Positions 18,653 to 27,865 of a DNA stretch of 64,000 bases are shown here, piece after piece (positions within the stretch are counted from its first letter, which is position 1; the number at the start of each line of letters is the position of its first letter). Source of the stretch: Lachnospiraceae bacterium (GTDB lineage Bacteria; Bacillota; Clostridia; Lachnospirales; Lachnospiraceae); the NCBI GenBank assembly GCA_902363835.1, contig CABJBM010000003.1:124001-188000 (forward strand), given 5' to 3'. The translations under genes were made by a program, and so were the position numbers. The notes under the pieces are model-generated. The model ran no database searches. It was given only the letters and a program-made list of their open reading frames with translations, and had not been told where the DNA came from.

Positions 18653-20935
18653 TCAGATAAGTCCTTCTTCCTTGAACCGTTTAAATAAAGCCTGAGATGT
18701 CATGGGTATCTGATACATGGACACACCTGTTGCATTTAAAATGGCATTGCGGATGGCCGGAGCCACTGGACAGGCCGGGGGCTCACCCAGGGATTTTGTT
18801 CCAAAGGCGCTGGTAGGCTCGTAATTTTCCACAAACTGTGCCTCCAGATGGGGATGATCCATGGTAGTTGACAATTTATAATCCAGCAGATTATCATTTA
18901 AGGTTCTGCCTGTTTTCTCATCAATGAGAAGCTGTTCTGAAAGGGCATATCCGATTCCCATGCTCATTCCTCCATGGACCTGGGCCTGGGCAAGAGCCGG
19001 ATTGATCAGCTGACCGCAGTCATGAACATTGATAATATCCACCAGCTTTACCTTGCACATGGGAATATCCACCTCTACCTCGGCAAAGCAGCAGCCAAAG
19101 GAATAAGCGTTGGACTTTATCTGATAAGTGCTTTCAGCGGTCAGGTGCTGGCAGTTGGTAAGGCTGTAAAGGGCCTCTGTTGCCAATTCGCCTAATGTCA
19201 TAAGCTCTCTTCCATCTGTTGTCCTTACAATCTTTCCTTCCCTGATATCCAGGTTAAAGACAGGCATACGGGTCAGTTCATGGGCATATTTTAAAATTCT
19301 TTCTTTTAATAAAAGTGCCGTCTGTTTGATGGAAAAGCCTCCTACATAGGTCTGTCTGGAAGCATAGGACCCTGTTCCAAAAGGTGTGATATCCGTGTCC
19401 TGACAGGAAATCACATGAACCATTTCAAAAGGAATTCCCAGGGTATCTGCCGCCATCTGGCCAAAAGCCGTGTCAGCACCCTGGCCGATCTCTGTCTCAC
19501 CCAGCTGAATCTGAATAGAGCCATCCTGGTTCATGACCATCCGGCAGGAAGAGGTTTCTAAGCTGATTGGCCAGACCGCCGTGTTATACCAGAATACTGC
19601 GCAGCCCACGCCTTTGCGGACTGGTCCGGTCTGGTCAGCGTATTCCTTTCTTTTCCGGTCAAAATCTATATAGGCTTTTCCCTTATCCAGGCATTGATTA
19701 AAGGTATCATAATAATTTTCATTTTTAGAGAAATTTTCCACATAGCCTACCGGCATCAGGTTTTTACGGCGGAATTCCACCGGATCCATACCGATTTTCG
19801 AAGCAATGTCATCTGACTGGCTTTCCACCGGGAACATTGCCTGAGGAATTCCGTAGCCGCGCATGGCACCTGCCACAGGCATATTGGTAAATACCGTATA
19901 AGCATCACATTCTACATTTTCACATGGGTATAACTGTGGAAAAGCATTCATGCCCTTTGCTGCGATTCCATGTCCGTGAGAAGCATAAGCTCCCTGATTG
20001 GAAAAGCACTCCAGTTTACGGGCGGCAAAGGTTCCGTCAGGGCGCACCCAGCTGATAATATGGCTGCGGATGGCGTGTCTTGTCCGGTTGCTTACAAAGG
20101 TTTCTTCACGGGTCACATCAAGCTTGACCAAACGTCCTCCCACCGCTGTTGAAAGGTAAGCGCAAAGAGGCTCATACAAAGCATCCTGCTTATTTCCAAA
20201 ACCGCCTCCAATATATGGCTTGATGATGCGGACACTTCCCCACGGGATTCCAAGGGCCTGCCCCACCACCCTCCTGACGATATGAGGGATCTGGGTAGAA
20301 GACACCACAGTTATTTTTCCGTTTTCCATGCTGGCAAAACAAATATGGTTTTCAATATGGCAGTGCTGAACAATGGGAGTATCGTACCACTGATCAATTT
20401 TTACAAGTCCCGGCTCTTTAATAGCTTCTTCCAGATTTCCCCTTCTGATGCTGGAATGGCCCAGAACATTATTTACATACTTCTCATGAAGCTGAGGTGC
20501 CCCATCCTTCATGGCCTCCTGAACATCAAGAACAAAGGGATATTCCTCGTATTCCACCTTTAAGGCCCTGACCGCCTGCTTTGCAGCTATTTCATTTTCT
20601 GCAATCACCGCAGCTACCTCATCGCCGTAAAAACGCACCCTGTCTGTTAAAAGAAGACGGTCCGCCACATCCTGATGTGAGGTGTCTGTTGACCAGGGAT
20701 GGCCGGCCGTTGGGAAATAGTTCTTAGGCACATCAAAGCAGGTGACTACCTTGACCACTCCCGGTATTTTTTCGGCTTCTGAGGTATCAATAGATTTTAC
20801 GATTCCATTTGCTATGGAAGAGTGGTAGATCTTAGCTACCAGGGCATTTCTCTCACAGAGATCATCGGTGTATTTGGATCTTCCCGTGGCCTTGTCAAAT
20901 GCATCCACACGGGTAACACTTTTTCCGATTATCAT
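18653..20935 (-). CDS. xdhA: Xanthine dehydrogenase-type hydroxylase, molybdenum-binding subunit
   Basis: 760 residues, similar in length to E. coli XdhA. The aldehyde-oxidase/xanthine-dehydrogenase a/b hammerhead domain comes first (about 18-125), followed by the molybdopterin-binding domain with GGGFGNKQD, AMRGYGIPQ and the catalytic glutamate in KSLGEPP near the C-terminus. It hydroxylates xanthine to urate or acts on a related purine. The AGGAGG ribosome binding site lies 6 nt upstream. The 190-nt gap to the permease gene at 21128 has no clear terminator, so it may be transcribed from the guaD promoter as well. Selenium dependence is inferred from selD and DUF3343 nearby. Confidence 0.93.
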   Translation of the reverse strand: MIIGKSVTRVDAFDKATGRSKYTDDLCERNALVAKIYHSSIANGIVKSIDTSEAEKIPGVVKVVTCFDVPKNYFPTAGHPWSTDTSHQDVADRLLLTDRVRFYGDEVAAVIAENEIAAKQAVRALKVEYEEYPFVLDVQEAMKDGAPQLHEKYVNNVLGHSSIRRGNLEEAIKEPGLVKIDQWYDTPIVQHCHIENHICFASMENGKITVVSSTQIPHIVRRVVGQALGIPWGSVRIIKPYIGGGFGNKQDALYEPLCAYLSTAVGGRLVKLDVTREETFVSNRTRHAIRSHIISWVRPDGTFAARKLECFSNQGAYASHGHGIAAKGMNAFPQLYPCENVECDAYTVFTNMPVAGAMRGYGIPQAMFPVESQSDDIASKIGMDPVEFRRKNLMPVGYVENFSKNENYYDTFNQCLDKGKAYIDFDRKRKEYADQTGPVRKGVGCAVFWYNTAVWPISLETSSCRMVMNQDGSIQIQLGETEIGQGADTAFGQMAADTLGIPFEMVHVISCQDTDITPFGTGSYASRQTYVGGFSIKQTALLLKERILKYAHELTRMPVFNLDIREGKIVRTTDGRELMTLGELATEALYSLTNCQHLTAESTYQIKSNAYSFGCCFAEVEVDIPMCKVKLVDIINVHDCGQLINPALAQAQVHGGMSMGIGYALSEQLLIDEKTGRTLNDNLLDYKLSTTMDHPHLEAQFVENYEPTSAFGTKSLGEPPACPVAPAIRNAILNATGVSMYQIPMTSQALFKRFKEEGLI

Positions 20936-21127
20936 ATTTACGCCTCCTATTTCTGATTCTGTTGTGTAAACAGCTTCCGGCCCTTCCCCTTATGAAAAAG
21001 ACCGACGGAGACGAGACTTTTTCAAAGCATAAAACGCTTATCAAAGTGATGTCGCCGCCAGTCTATCTATCTGTTGACCGGATCTTCTGATATTAATCAG
21101 GCTGTTTTATTAGGTTACCTTTTATAA

Positions 21128-22522
21128 CTATATTAATATATATTTCAGCACAAACAATACTGCCAAAACATACATAAGGGTACTGATTTTCTTTTCTTTT
21201 GCTTTGCCTGTCATCACATTGATCACAACATAAGAGATAACTCCCATGGAGATGCCCTCGGAAATGCTGTACATAAAGGGCATGGCAATAATTGCGATGT
21301 AACATGGAATTGCTTCTGTAAAATCCGCAAAATCAACCTTGGTTACGGAAGTCATCATTAAAAAGCCTACTACTACCAGAGCCGGAGCCGTGGCAAAGGA
21401 CGGAATGGCCAGGAAAATCGGGGATAAAAACAGGGATAAGCCAAACAGTATGGCTGCAACCACTGCTGTTAATCCGGTTCTGCCGCCTTCTGCAACACCT
21501 GCGGCACTTTCTACGAAAGTGGTGGTGGTGGAAGTACCGAATAATGCACCTGCAGTAGTACCAACGGCATCTGCCATTAATGCGCCCTTGATTCGGGGAA
21601 GCTTTCCATCCTTATCCAGCATATCCGCCTTAGATGCCACACCAATCAAGGTTCCCAGAGTGTCAAATACATCCACAAACAGGAATGCAAACATAACTAC
21701 CAGGAAATCCAGGGAAAGGATTTTGGAGAAGTCCAGCTTAAAAAAAGTAGGGGACATATCCGGAATCCCAAAACCTGCAGAAAAGTCAGGGAATACGCTG
21801 AACATTCCCAGTTCCGGATCCGGCATGTACAAACCCACGGCCTGACAGACCATACCCAGAATCCATGTAATAATAATTCCCCACAAAATATTGCCTTTCA
21901 CATTTTTTACTACCAGCACGGCTGTAACCAGAATGCCGATAATTGCCAGTAATACGGTAATACCAACGGTATGGAAAGAACCGTCTGCCAGGGAACCCTT
22001 AAAAGAAAACATTGTAACAAGAGTTGCCCCATCCACAACAATTTTTGCATTCTGCAGTCCGATGAATGCAATAAACAAACCAATACCAACGGATACGGCA
22101 TGTTTTAAATTCATAGGAATCGCGTTAAAAATCGCTTCCCGCACATTTGTTAATGAAAGAATGATGAATATAATACCTTCAACAAATACCGCGGTCAATG
22201 CGATTTCCCAGGAATACCCCATGTTAAGGACTACGGTATATGCGAAATACGCATTAAGTCCCATTCCCGGTGCCAGTACAAAAGGATAGTTTGCAAGTCC
22301 TGCCATTAAAAGGGTGGCAAACAACGATGCAAGGGCAGTTGCCGTAAATACGGCCCCGCTGTCCATTCCTGCAGCACTGAGGATGCTTGGGTTAACTGCC
22401 AGAATATAGGCCATAGTCATGAATGTGGTAATGCCGGCCACGATCTCGGTCCTTGCATCCGTACGGTTCTCAGATAAGTGGAATACCCGCTCCAGGAACC
22501 CGCTGCTTTTTTTTGTTTCCAT
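21128..22522 (-). CDS. NCS2 purine permease, AzgA/PbuG type (guanine/hypoxanthine)
   Basis: 464 residues with about 12-14 membrane segments. The family segments TEIVAGITTFMTMAYIL and LAPGMGLNAYFAY are near the N-terminus, and a DTLGTLIGVA segment follows in the middle. I start at 22522, with GGAGG 6 nt upstream; the longer frame to 22576 lacks a site. It lies 80 nt downstream of guaD in the same orientation. It probably imports guanine, hypoxanthine or adenine for guaD and the xdh enzyme, under the riboswitch at 24045. Confidence 0.9.
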   Translation of the reverse strand: METKKSSGFLERVFHLSENRTDARTEIVAGITTFMTMAYILAVNPSILSAAGMDSGAVFTATALASLFATLLMAGLANYPFVLAPGMGLNAYFAYTVVLNMGYSWEIALTAVFVEGIIFIILSLTNVREAIFNAIPMNLKHAVSVGIGLFIAFIGLQNAKIVVDGATLVTMFSFKGSLADGSFHTVGITVLLAIIGILVTAVLVVKNVKGNILWGIIITWILGMVCQAVGLYMPDPELGMFSVFPDFSAGFGIPDMSPTFFKLDFSKILSLDFLVVMFAFLFVDVFDTLGTLIGVASKADMLDKDGKLPRIKGALMADAVGTTAGALFGTSTTTTFVESAAGVAEGGRTGLTAVVAAILFGLSLFLSPIFLAIPSFATAPALVVVGFLMMTSVTKVDFADFTEAIPCYIAIIAMPFMYSISEGISMGVISYVVINVMTGKAKEKKISTLMYVLAVLFVLKYILI

Positions 22523-22602
22523 ACTTCTACCTCCTCGATTTTTTATATTTTCCTTTCTGTATAAGAGCTGCTCCATGCAGTTCTTTTCTTAATCAGGTAA
22601 AG

Positions 22603-23883
22603 CTAAAAAATCCTGTTTCCCCCCACATATTTTCCTTTAAGGTGCCTGTCATCAGACAGGTAAATGAATCGCTCCAGCCTCTCCTTTAAGGTAAGAGTCT
22701 GAGGATGAGGCAATCCGCTGTCATCTAAAATCAACGCATCAAATTCATAGCCTTCCAGAAAGCTTCCCACTTTTCCAAAAAAGGAGCCGCCGCCTAAGGT
22801 TCCCAGGTAAAATGCCTCTTCCACTGTAAGGGGCTTTAGACTTTCATCCTTTAGCCTCCATCTCAGCTTTGACACCTGAATGGCGTCTGCCATTGCCCGG
22901 AAAATGGATTCCCCGCTTCCTCCTGCCACATCGCTTCCCAGCCCCATATTCACCTTACGGTCCAGATAGGTCCTTACAGGAGCGATCCCTGAAGACAAGT
23001 TGGTGTTTGACTGAGGACAATGTGCAATATAAACCCCGCGCTCTTTTATTAATTCAATTTCATCTTCTGACGAAGAAACACAATGAGCCATAATTGTCTT
23101 CCCGTTTTCTCCAAACAGGCCGAATTGATCATAAGCATCTCCATAAAATCTGGAAGCCGGGCAAAGTTCCTTTACCCATGCCACCTCTCCCTGATTTTCC
23201 GACAAATGGGACTGTACCGGGAGCCCGTACTCCTTTTGCAGCCTTCCCAGCCGTTCCATCAGCTCATCCGTACAGGTTGGAATGAACCGGGGAGTCAGAA
23301 TAGGCTTAACATTTTCATACTTTGATCCGGTTTCCTTCAGCCAGAGAAGGGTTTCCTGCCCCGATTCTTCAGCGCTTTGTTCCCGTAAATAATCCGGTGA
23401 ATTCCTGTCCATATTGACCTTGCCAACCATGGTCTTTAAACCGGTTTCCTCCATAAGATCCATTAAAAGCTCTGTTGCCTGCCTGTGGATGGTCCCAAAA
23501 ATACATGCCCTTGCGGTAGCACTTCTTTTCATGGATTCTGCAAAAATCCCATAAGCCTTTTTGGCATATTCCAGATCAGCGTACTTGGCCTCCTCCGGAA
23601 ACGTATTGGTGTTCAGCCAGTCTAAAAGCTCTAAATCCATTCCCATGCCGCGAAAAGCGAACTGAGGCGCATGAATATGAAGATCCACAAGCCCGGGAAT
23701 AATGAGCGTATCTTTGCAGTCTTCAAGAGGATAATCCTCAAACTGCGCCGGTATCTCTTTATAAATCCCTGCAGATTTCCCATCCCGGCAAACTAAGTAT
23801 GCCTGCTCCACCGTCCTTAAGGTGCGGGTATCTTCACTGTAACAAATATTTCCCTTTAAAACAAAACTTTTACTACCAGTCAT
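22603..23883 (-). CDS. guaD: Guanine deaminase
   Basis: 426 residues, amidohydrolase fold. The zinc motif LHIH is at His69/His71, with further ligands in VQSHLSENQGEV, AHCVSSSE and the aspartate of GLGSDVAGG. It converts guanine to xanthine, the substrate of the downstream hydroxylase. AGGAGG lies 5 nt before the ATG. It is the first gene behind a C74-type purine riboswitch, fitting control by its own substrate. Confidence 0.93.
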   Translation of the reverse strand: MTGSKSFVLKGNICYSEDTRTLRTVEQAYLVCRDGKSAGIYKEIPAQFEDYPLEDCKDTLIIPGLVDLHIHAPQFAFRGMGMDLELLDWLNTNTFPEEAKYADLEYAKKAYGIFAESMKRSATARACIFGTIHRQATELLMDLMEETGLKTMVGKVNMDRNSPDYLREQSAEESGQETLLWLKETGSKYENVKPILTPRFIPTCTDELMERLGRLQKEYGLPVQSHLSENQGEVAWVKELCPASRFYGDAYDQFGLFGENGKTIMAHCVSSSEDEIELIKERGVYIAHCPQSNTNLSSGIAPVRTYLDRKVNMGLGSDVAGGSGESIFRAMADAIQVSKLRWRLKDESLKPLTVEEAFYLGTLGGGSFFGKVGSFLEGYEFDALILDDSGLPHPQTLTLKERLERFIYLSDDRHLKGKYVGGNRIF

Positions 23884-23961
23884 AGAACCTCCTAATTCCG
23901 TATCAAAAGATATAAAATACGGCAGCCCTGATTACAGCGTTCTACCTATTCTGAAAATTCT

Positions 23962-23982
23962 GCAAAATAAAAAACTACCGTT
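23962..23982 (-). terminator. 3' arm and T run of the riboswitch terminator
   Basis: On the minus strand ACGGTAGTT runs into TTTTATTTT. It can pair with AACTACCGT inside P3/L3 of the aptamer (24065-24073) over a 9-bp stem. A CGGT-TTT-ACCG hairpin with flanking helix bridges the two arms. Pairing therefore competes with aptamer folding. Confidence 0.6.
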
Positions 23983-24044
23983 ATTCTATATTGTTCACAC
24001 GCACACGATAAATACACGGTAAAACCGAATTTATTTGTGGCGTG

Positions 24045-24113
24045 AGAACTTATAGGCAACTATTACGGTAGTTGGTAGAAACGCTCAACCAATTATGAGC
24101 TTATATAAGTTCT
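24045..24113 (-). promoter_or_regulatory. Purine riboswitch, guanine class (C74)
   Basis: Minus strand. P1 is AGAACTTATA/TATAAGTTCT, P2 CTCA.../...TGAG with the ATTGGTTG loop, J2/3 TTTCTACC, P3 AACTA/TAGTT with the CCGTAA loop, and J3/1 GCCTAT. These match the purine aptamer consensus. The specificity base in J3/1 is C, pointing to guanine or hypoxanthine/xanthine rather than adenine. It lies 160 nt upstream of guaD. Confidence 0.93.
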
Positions 24114-24157
24114 AACGAATACTGATACCAAAGAATCCTGTAATTTGTGACAGGTAG

Positions 24158-24187
24158 ACTATATCATATTGTACAACTATTTGTCAA
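24158..24187 (-). promoter_or_regulatory. Sigma-A promoter of the guaD riboswitch operon
   Basis: Minus strand TTGACA (24182-24187), 18-nt spacer, TATAGT (24158-24163). Transcription would begin near 24151, about 40 nt before the aptamer. The rest of the 23884-24399 gap upstream of it (24188-24307) is A/T-rich with no feature I recognise. Confidence 0.75.
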
Positions 24188-24307
24188 TACTCTTTTTATT
24201 CTTGTGCATTTCTTATAATTAATAGTATTCTTCCTAATAATCCAAAAATTATCGGTAAATAATTAATAGATTTTATCTATAAATAAAATTTCCGTCCTCA
24301 TATTTAT

Positions 24308-24360
24308 AAAAAAAAGAGCCGGAAGGGAGCCGCAGCAGCAGTTCCCAATGACTCTTTTTT
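24308..24360. terminator. Bidirectional terminator after the DUF3343 gene
   Basis: GAGTC...GGCTC and GGGA...TCCC helices flanked by A and T runs on both sides. It closes the selD-csd-lysR-DUF3343 operon before the guaD promoter. Confidence 0.85.
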
Positions 24361-24399
24361 GCTGACTATGTTAAAAACTTAACACCTATTTTCAGGATA

Positions 24400-24636
24400 T
24401 TAAATCAGATATTCTCCCAGCTTATCAAAACAGAGTCCCCGTTCCTTCATCCACTGTCCCATGTCCCCTTCCCATTCCACCGGCATGGACCAGGAAAGTC
24501 CGCAGCCTGATGAGATTTGTCTGGGAACCGGAATGAGCCGTCCGGGTATCCCTTCTTTCTGGCATTGGGCTTCCAAGGCAATGGCCTCAGCTGTCGTGCG
24601 GAAGGTAATCACAATTTTTTGTTCTTTTTTTCTCAT
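24400..24636 (-). CDS. DUF3343 small protein, putative Se/S carrier
   Basis: 78 residues with one conserved cysteine, Cys45, in the motif IPVPRQISSGCGLSW that defines DUF3343. Family members co-occur with orphan selD and selenium-dependent molybdenum hydroxylases and are thought to carry reduced sulfur or selenium to the cofactor. Last gene of the selD operon, 66 nt after the LysR gene and before a terminator. Function beyond this genomic link is unproven. Confidence 0.85.
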   Translation of the reverse strand: MRKKEQKIVITFRTTAEAIALEAQCQKEGIPGRLIPVPRQISSGCGLSWSMPVEWEGDMGQWMKERGLCFDKLGEYLI

Positions 24637-24702
24637 AATTTCTTTTCCACGTTTCTACAATCATTCCCGTTTCATTGGTCTCTCTGTCTCTATAGACAGA
24701 GT

Positions 24703-25608
24703 CTATAAATATGCATACAGCTCCCTGACAAAGCGTATGAACAATCTAGCAGCCTTGCCAGGCTTGTGATTTTTGCTCCATACCATATACAATTTCCGGT
24801 AAACCTCTTCAACTCCCAGGGAAAACCTAAGCAGGGCGCCCTGCTCAACAAAATCATCCACAGCCGCACCGGATATGATGGAAATGCCCATTGCCCCTTC
24901 CACAGATTTTTTAATGGTTTCCTGATTGCTGATGGTAGCCACAATTTCCAGGCGGTTTAAATCCACCCCCATATCCCGTAAATGACGTTCTGCTTCCTTT
25001 CTTGTACCGGAGCCTTCCTCCCGGACGATCCACCGTTCCTCATAAAACTGCTCCATGGGAAATCCGGTTTTCTCATACTGGCGGTATTTGTCATTATTGG
25101 GGGTGATAATCACCAGACGGTCAAAATAAAAAGGTTCAAATACGCAGGTAGGATCAGAGCCTATGGTTCCCGTAAAGCCCACCTCCACTTCTCCCTCCTG
25201 AACCATCCGGACCACCTCCAAGCTGTCCGCCTCCTTTAATTCAAGCTGGTTTCCAGGATAGGTCCTGGAAAACAGGGAAAGGATCTGGGGCAGAATATAC
25301 TGTCCAGGCACAGTGGAAGCACCCACTATGATTTTATTGGCCGCTTTTAAATCTTTTTGGGTGAAATCCCGCAGGATATTCTTTTCCAGCTGCAGCATCT
25401 TCCTTGCATTGTCATAAAGCTGTTCCCCTTCACGGGACAGCTCCACATCCTTTGTGGTACGGACAAACAGCCGGACGTCCAATTCTTTTTCCAGAGAACT
25501 GATATGGGCGCTTACCGTGGGCTGGGTCAAATAAAGCTTCTTGGCAGCCGCCGAAAAACTTTTTTCTTCCGCTACGCATACAAACGCCTCCAATTGCTTC
25601 AAATTCAT
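24703..25608 (-). CDS. LysR family regulator, selenium-metabolism-associated type
   Basis: 301 residues. An N-terminal winged HTH (about 1-60, MNLKQLEAFVCVAEEKSFSA) is followed by a periplasmic-binding-like effector domain. The stop of the desulfurase gene and this start overlap by 4 nt, so the two are translationally coupled. LysR proteins in this position next to selD and DUF3343 are a known associated subgroup. It probably regulates the selenium or xdh genes; the ligand is unknown. Confidence 0.88.
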   Translation of the reverse strand: MNLKQLEAFVCVAEEKSFSAAAKKLYLTQPTVSAHISSLEKELDVRLFVRTTKDVELSREGEQLYDNARKMLQLEKNILRDFTQKDLKAANKIIVGASTVPGQYILPQILSLFSRTYPGNQLELKEADSLEVVRMVQEGEVEVGFTGTIGSDPTCVFEPFYFDRLVIITPNNDKYRQYEKTGFPMEQFYEERWIVREEGSGTRKEAERHLRDMGVDLNRLEIVATISNQETIKKSVEGAMGISIISGAAVDDFVEQGALLRFSLGVEEVYRKLYMVWSKNHKPGKAARLFIRFVRELYAYL

Positions 25609-26747
25609 AAGCTCAGCTCCTTCACTGCATGAATGGCTTCGTCGATTTCTTCTTCCTTATTATAATGGGACATGGAAAAACGCACTGCTCCCTGGTCCAC
25701 CGTTCCAAGGGCCTGGTGCATAAGAGGCGCACAGTGGGCTCCTGCCCTGGTATAGATTTCATAGGAGTAAGCCAATTCGTCAGCCACTTCACCGGAATCA
25801 TAATCCCGTATATTAAGAGCCACCACAGGGGCACGGCAACAAAGCGCTTTTTCCGAAAAGTCCCCGTATATCCGGATTCCCGGAATATCCTTTATCCCTT
25901 CATAAAACCGCCTCATGAGCATAAGCTCCCTGTCCCGGATGGTTTTAATTCCTGTTTTTTCAAGATACAGAAGGGCTGCATGAAGGCCTGCGATCCCGTG
26001 ACCGTTTAAGGTCCCCGCTTCTAAGGCCTCCGGCATCTCCTCCGGCTGGGTTTTTAAGTAGCTTCCCACTCCGCTTCCGCCTACAAGGAGAGGGCGTATG
26101 GAAATTCCCTGGCGGACACAGATTCCTCCTGTCCCCTGGGGGCCTAAAAGCCCCTTATGCCCGGTAAAGCACAGAACATGGATCCCCATTTTCTCCATAT
26201 CAATGTCAAATACTCCTGCGGTCTGGGAGGCATCCACTATCAGGAGGATTCCATTCTTTTTGCAGATATCTCCAATGGTTTCCAAGTCGTTTAAATTCCC
26301 GGTTAAGTTGGAAGCATGGGTACAGACTACTGCCTTTGTATTTTTCCGGACAGCCTCTTCCATATCCTCATACCGGATTGCGCCCTTTTCATCTGTTGGA
26401 AGAATGGTAAGCTCCACTCCCTGCTCCTCCATGCGGTATAAAGGGCGCAGCACGGAATTATGTTCCATCATGGTGGTGATCACATGATCCCCCGGTTCAA
26501 GCAGTCCCTGGATTGCCATGTTTAAGCTGGCCGTGGAATTGGCTGTAAAGGCCACCCGGGAAGGGTCTCCCCCATGAAAAAGCTCTGCCAAAAGCCTGCG
26601 GGTATCAAAAATCAGGCGGGACGCATCCAAAGATGCCCCATGGGCCCCCCGGCCTGAATTGCCAAGAGAAACCATGGCATCGGCCACAGCCTTTCTCACT
26701 TCCTCCGGCTTCTGGCAGGTGGTTGCCGCATTATCCAGATAGATCAT
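25605..26747 (-). CDS. Cysteine desulfurase-like class V aminotransferase
   Basis: 380 residues. PLP lysine is Lys198 in FTGHKGLLGPQG, and the active cysteine is Cys339 in RAGAHCAP. The sequence fits the desulfurase subfamily that travels with orphan selD. It would release sulfur or selenium from cysteine/selenocysteine for SelD or cofactor maturation. It begins 5 nt after selD ends, so the genes are one operon. Distinct from housekeeping IscS/SufS, which would sit with iscU or suf genes. Confidence 0.9.
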   Translation of the reverse strand: MIYLDNAATTCQKPEEVRKAVADAMVSLGNSGRGAHGASLDASRLIFDTRRLLAELFHGGDPSRVAFTANSTASLNMAIQGLLEPGDHVITTMMEHNSVLRPLYRMEEQGVELTILPTDEKGAIRYEDMEEAVRKNTKAVVCTHASNLTGNLNDLETIGDICKKNGILLIVDASQTAGVFDIDMEKMGIHVLCFTGHKGLLGPQGTGGICVRQGISIRPLLVGGSGVGSYLKTQPEEMPEALEAGTLNGHGIAGLHAALLYLEKTGIKTIRDRELMLMRRFYEGIKDIPGIRIYGDFSEKALCCRAPVVALNIRDYDSGEVADELAYSYEIYTRAGAHCAPLMHQALGTVDQGAVRFSMSHYNKEEEIDEAIHAVKELSL

Positions 26748-26752
26748 TTCCC

Positions 26753-27799
26753 TTACCTCAACTTTACTGATTTTTCTTCTTTTTCCAGGACCCGCCCGAT
26801 GATTCCATAAGCTGTGTCCATTTGTGCTTTCTCCAGATCTTTTAAGATCATCTCTCCAGCCTCAGGGGAAACACTGATCAAAAGTCCTCCGGAAGTCTGA
26901 GGATCACAGAAAATATCACGGATGTACTCTTCTGCATCTCCAAAGTCCACCTTGTCCTCTATATAGGAACGGTTCCTGTAAGCGCCTTCCGGAATCAGCC
27001 CCATCTGCGCCAGGATTGGAGCTTCCTTCTGGATTGGTAAATCCTTAACAAAGATTTCTATGGTGACCCCGCTGCCTTCCGCCATCTCAGCCGCATGGCC
27101 TGCCAGGCCAAAGCCTGTGACATCGGTACAGCTGTGGATCTCATAATGCTCTGCCACCTGCTTTGCCTTCTTGTTTAAGGAAGTCATGACGCGGATCACT
27201 TCCTCCTTTGCCTCTTCAGAGGCCATATCCGCCTTAGCCGCCGTATTGACGATCCCGGTCCCCAATGGCTTTGTCAGGATGAGAACATCTCCCGGCCTTG
27301 CTTCGCAGTTTTTAAAAACCTTATCCGGATGGACAAATCCGGTTACGCTCAGTCCGTATTTAGGCTCATCATCCTGGATGGAATGCCCGCCGGCCAGCAC
27401 AGCACCTGCCTCAAGAACCTTGGAAGCCCCACCTTCCAAAATCTTCCCTAAAAGGGCCGGATTGACGCAGTTGGGCCATGCCACAATATTAAGAGCCACC
27501 TTTGGTTCCCCTCCCATGGCATAAATGTCGCTCAGCGCATTGGCAGCAGCTATCTGGCCAAAGGTATAAGGATCATCCACCACAGGAGTAAAGAAATCAA
27601 GGGTCTGGATCAAGGCAGTTTCCTCGTTCACCTTGTAGATCGCCCCGTCATCAGAGGTCTCGATCCCCACCATCAGATTGGGATCCTGGAATTTAGGCAG
27701 GTTCTCCAAAATTCCTGCAAGAGTTCCAGGGCCTATTTTAGCGGCGCAGCCGGCAGTATTTGTCATTTGGGTAAGTCTTACTTCTTGATCTGGTATCAT
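26753..27799 (-). CDS. selD: Selenide, water dikinase
   Basis: 348 residues, AIR-synthase-like fold. The catalytic Cys18 and Lys21 lie in AGCAAKI, so this SelD uses cysteine rather than selenocysteine. The ATP-binding segment with QTLDFFTPVVDDPYTFG and the C-terminal CDPQTSGGLL are intact. It makes selenophosphate from selenide and ATP. No selA or selB lies in the window; instead the neighbours are a desulfurase-like gene, LysR and DUF3343, which is the orphan-SelD pattern for selenium-dependent molybdenum hydroxylases. AGGAGA lies 9 nt upstream. Confidence 0.95.
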   Translation of the reverse strand: MIPDQEVRLTQMTNTAGCAAKIGPGTLAGILENLPKFQDPNLMVGIETSDDGAIYKVNEETALIQTLDFFTPVVDDPYTFGQIAAANALSDIYAMGGEPKVALNIVAWPNCVNPALLGKILEGGASKVLEAGAVLAGGHSIQDDEPKYGLSVTGFVHPDKVFKNCEARPGDVLILTKPLGTGIVNTAAKADMASEEAKEEVIRVMTSLNKKAKQVAEHYEIHSCTDVTGFGLAGHAAEMAEGSGVTIEIFVKDLPIQKEAPILAQMGLIPEGAYRNRSYIEDKVDFGDAEEYIRDIFCDPQTSGGLLISVSPEAGEMILKDLEKAQMDTAYGIIGRVLEKEEKSVKLR

Positions 27800-27837
27800 A
27801 CCTGTTCTTCTCCTTGTACTTATAGATATCTTCTATT

Positions 27838-27865
27838 ATTTTAGCATAATGTGAGTTTTTAGCAA
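27838..27865 (-). promoter_or_regulatory. Candidate promoter of the selD operon
   Basis: Minus strand TTGCTA (27860-27865), 16 nt, TAAAAT (27838-27843), overlapping the addA stop codon. A CCTTAAACC/GGTTTAAGG hairpin (27867-27890) lies just upstream, inside the 3' end of addA. Confidence 0.5.

Noticed and set aside
20936..21127. Molybdenum-cofactor riboswitch in the xdhA leader
   Set aside because: GAAAAAG/CTTTTTC and a few short helices exist, but the sequence is too short and lacks recognisable Moco RNA motifs.
26753..27799. SelD as a selenoprotein
   Set aside because: The catalytic position is an ordinary cysteine codon and there is no in-frame TGA.
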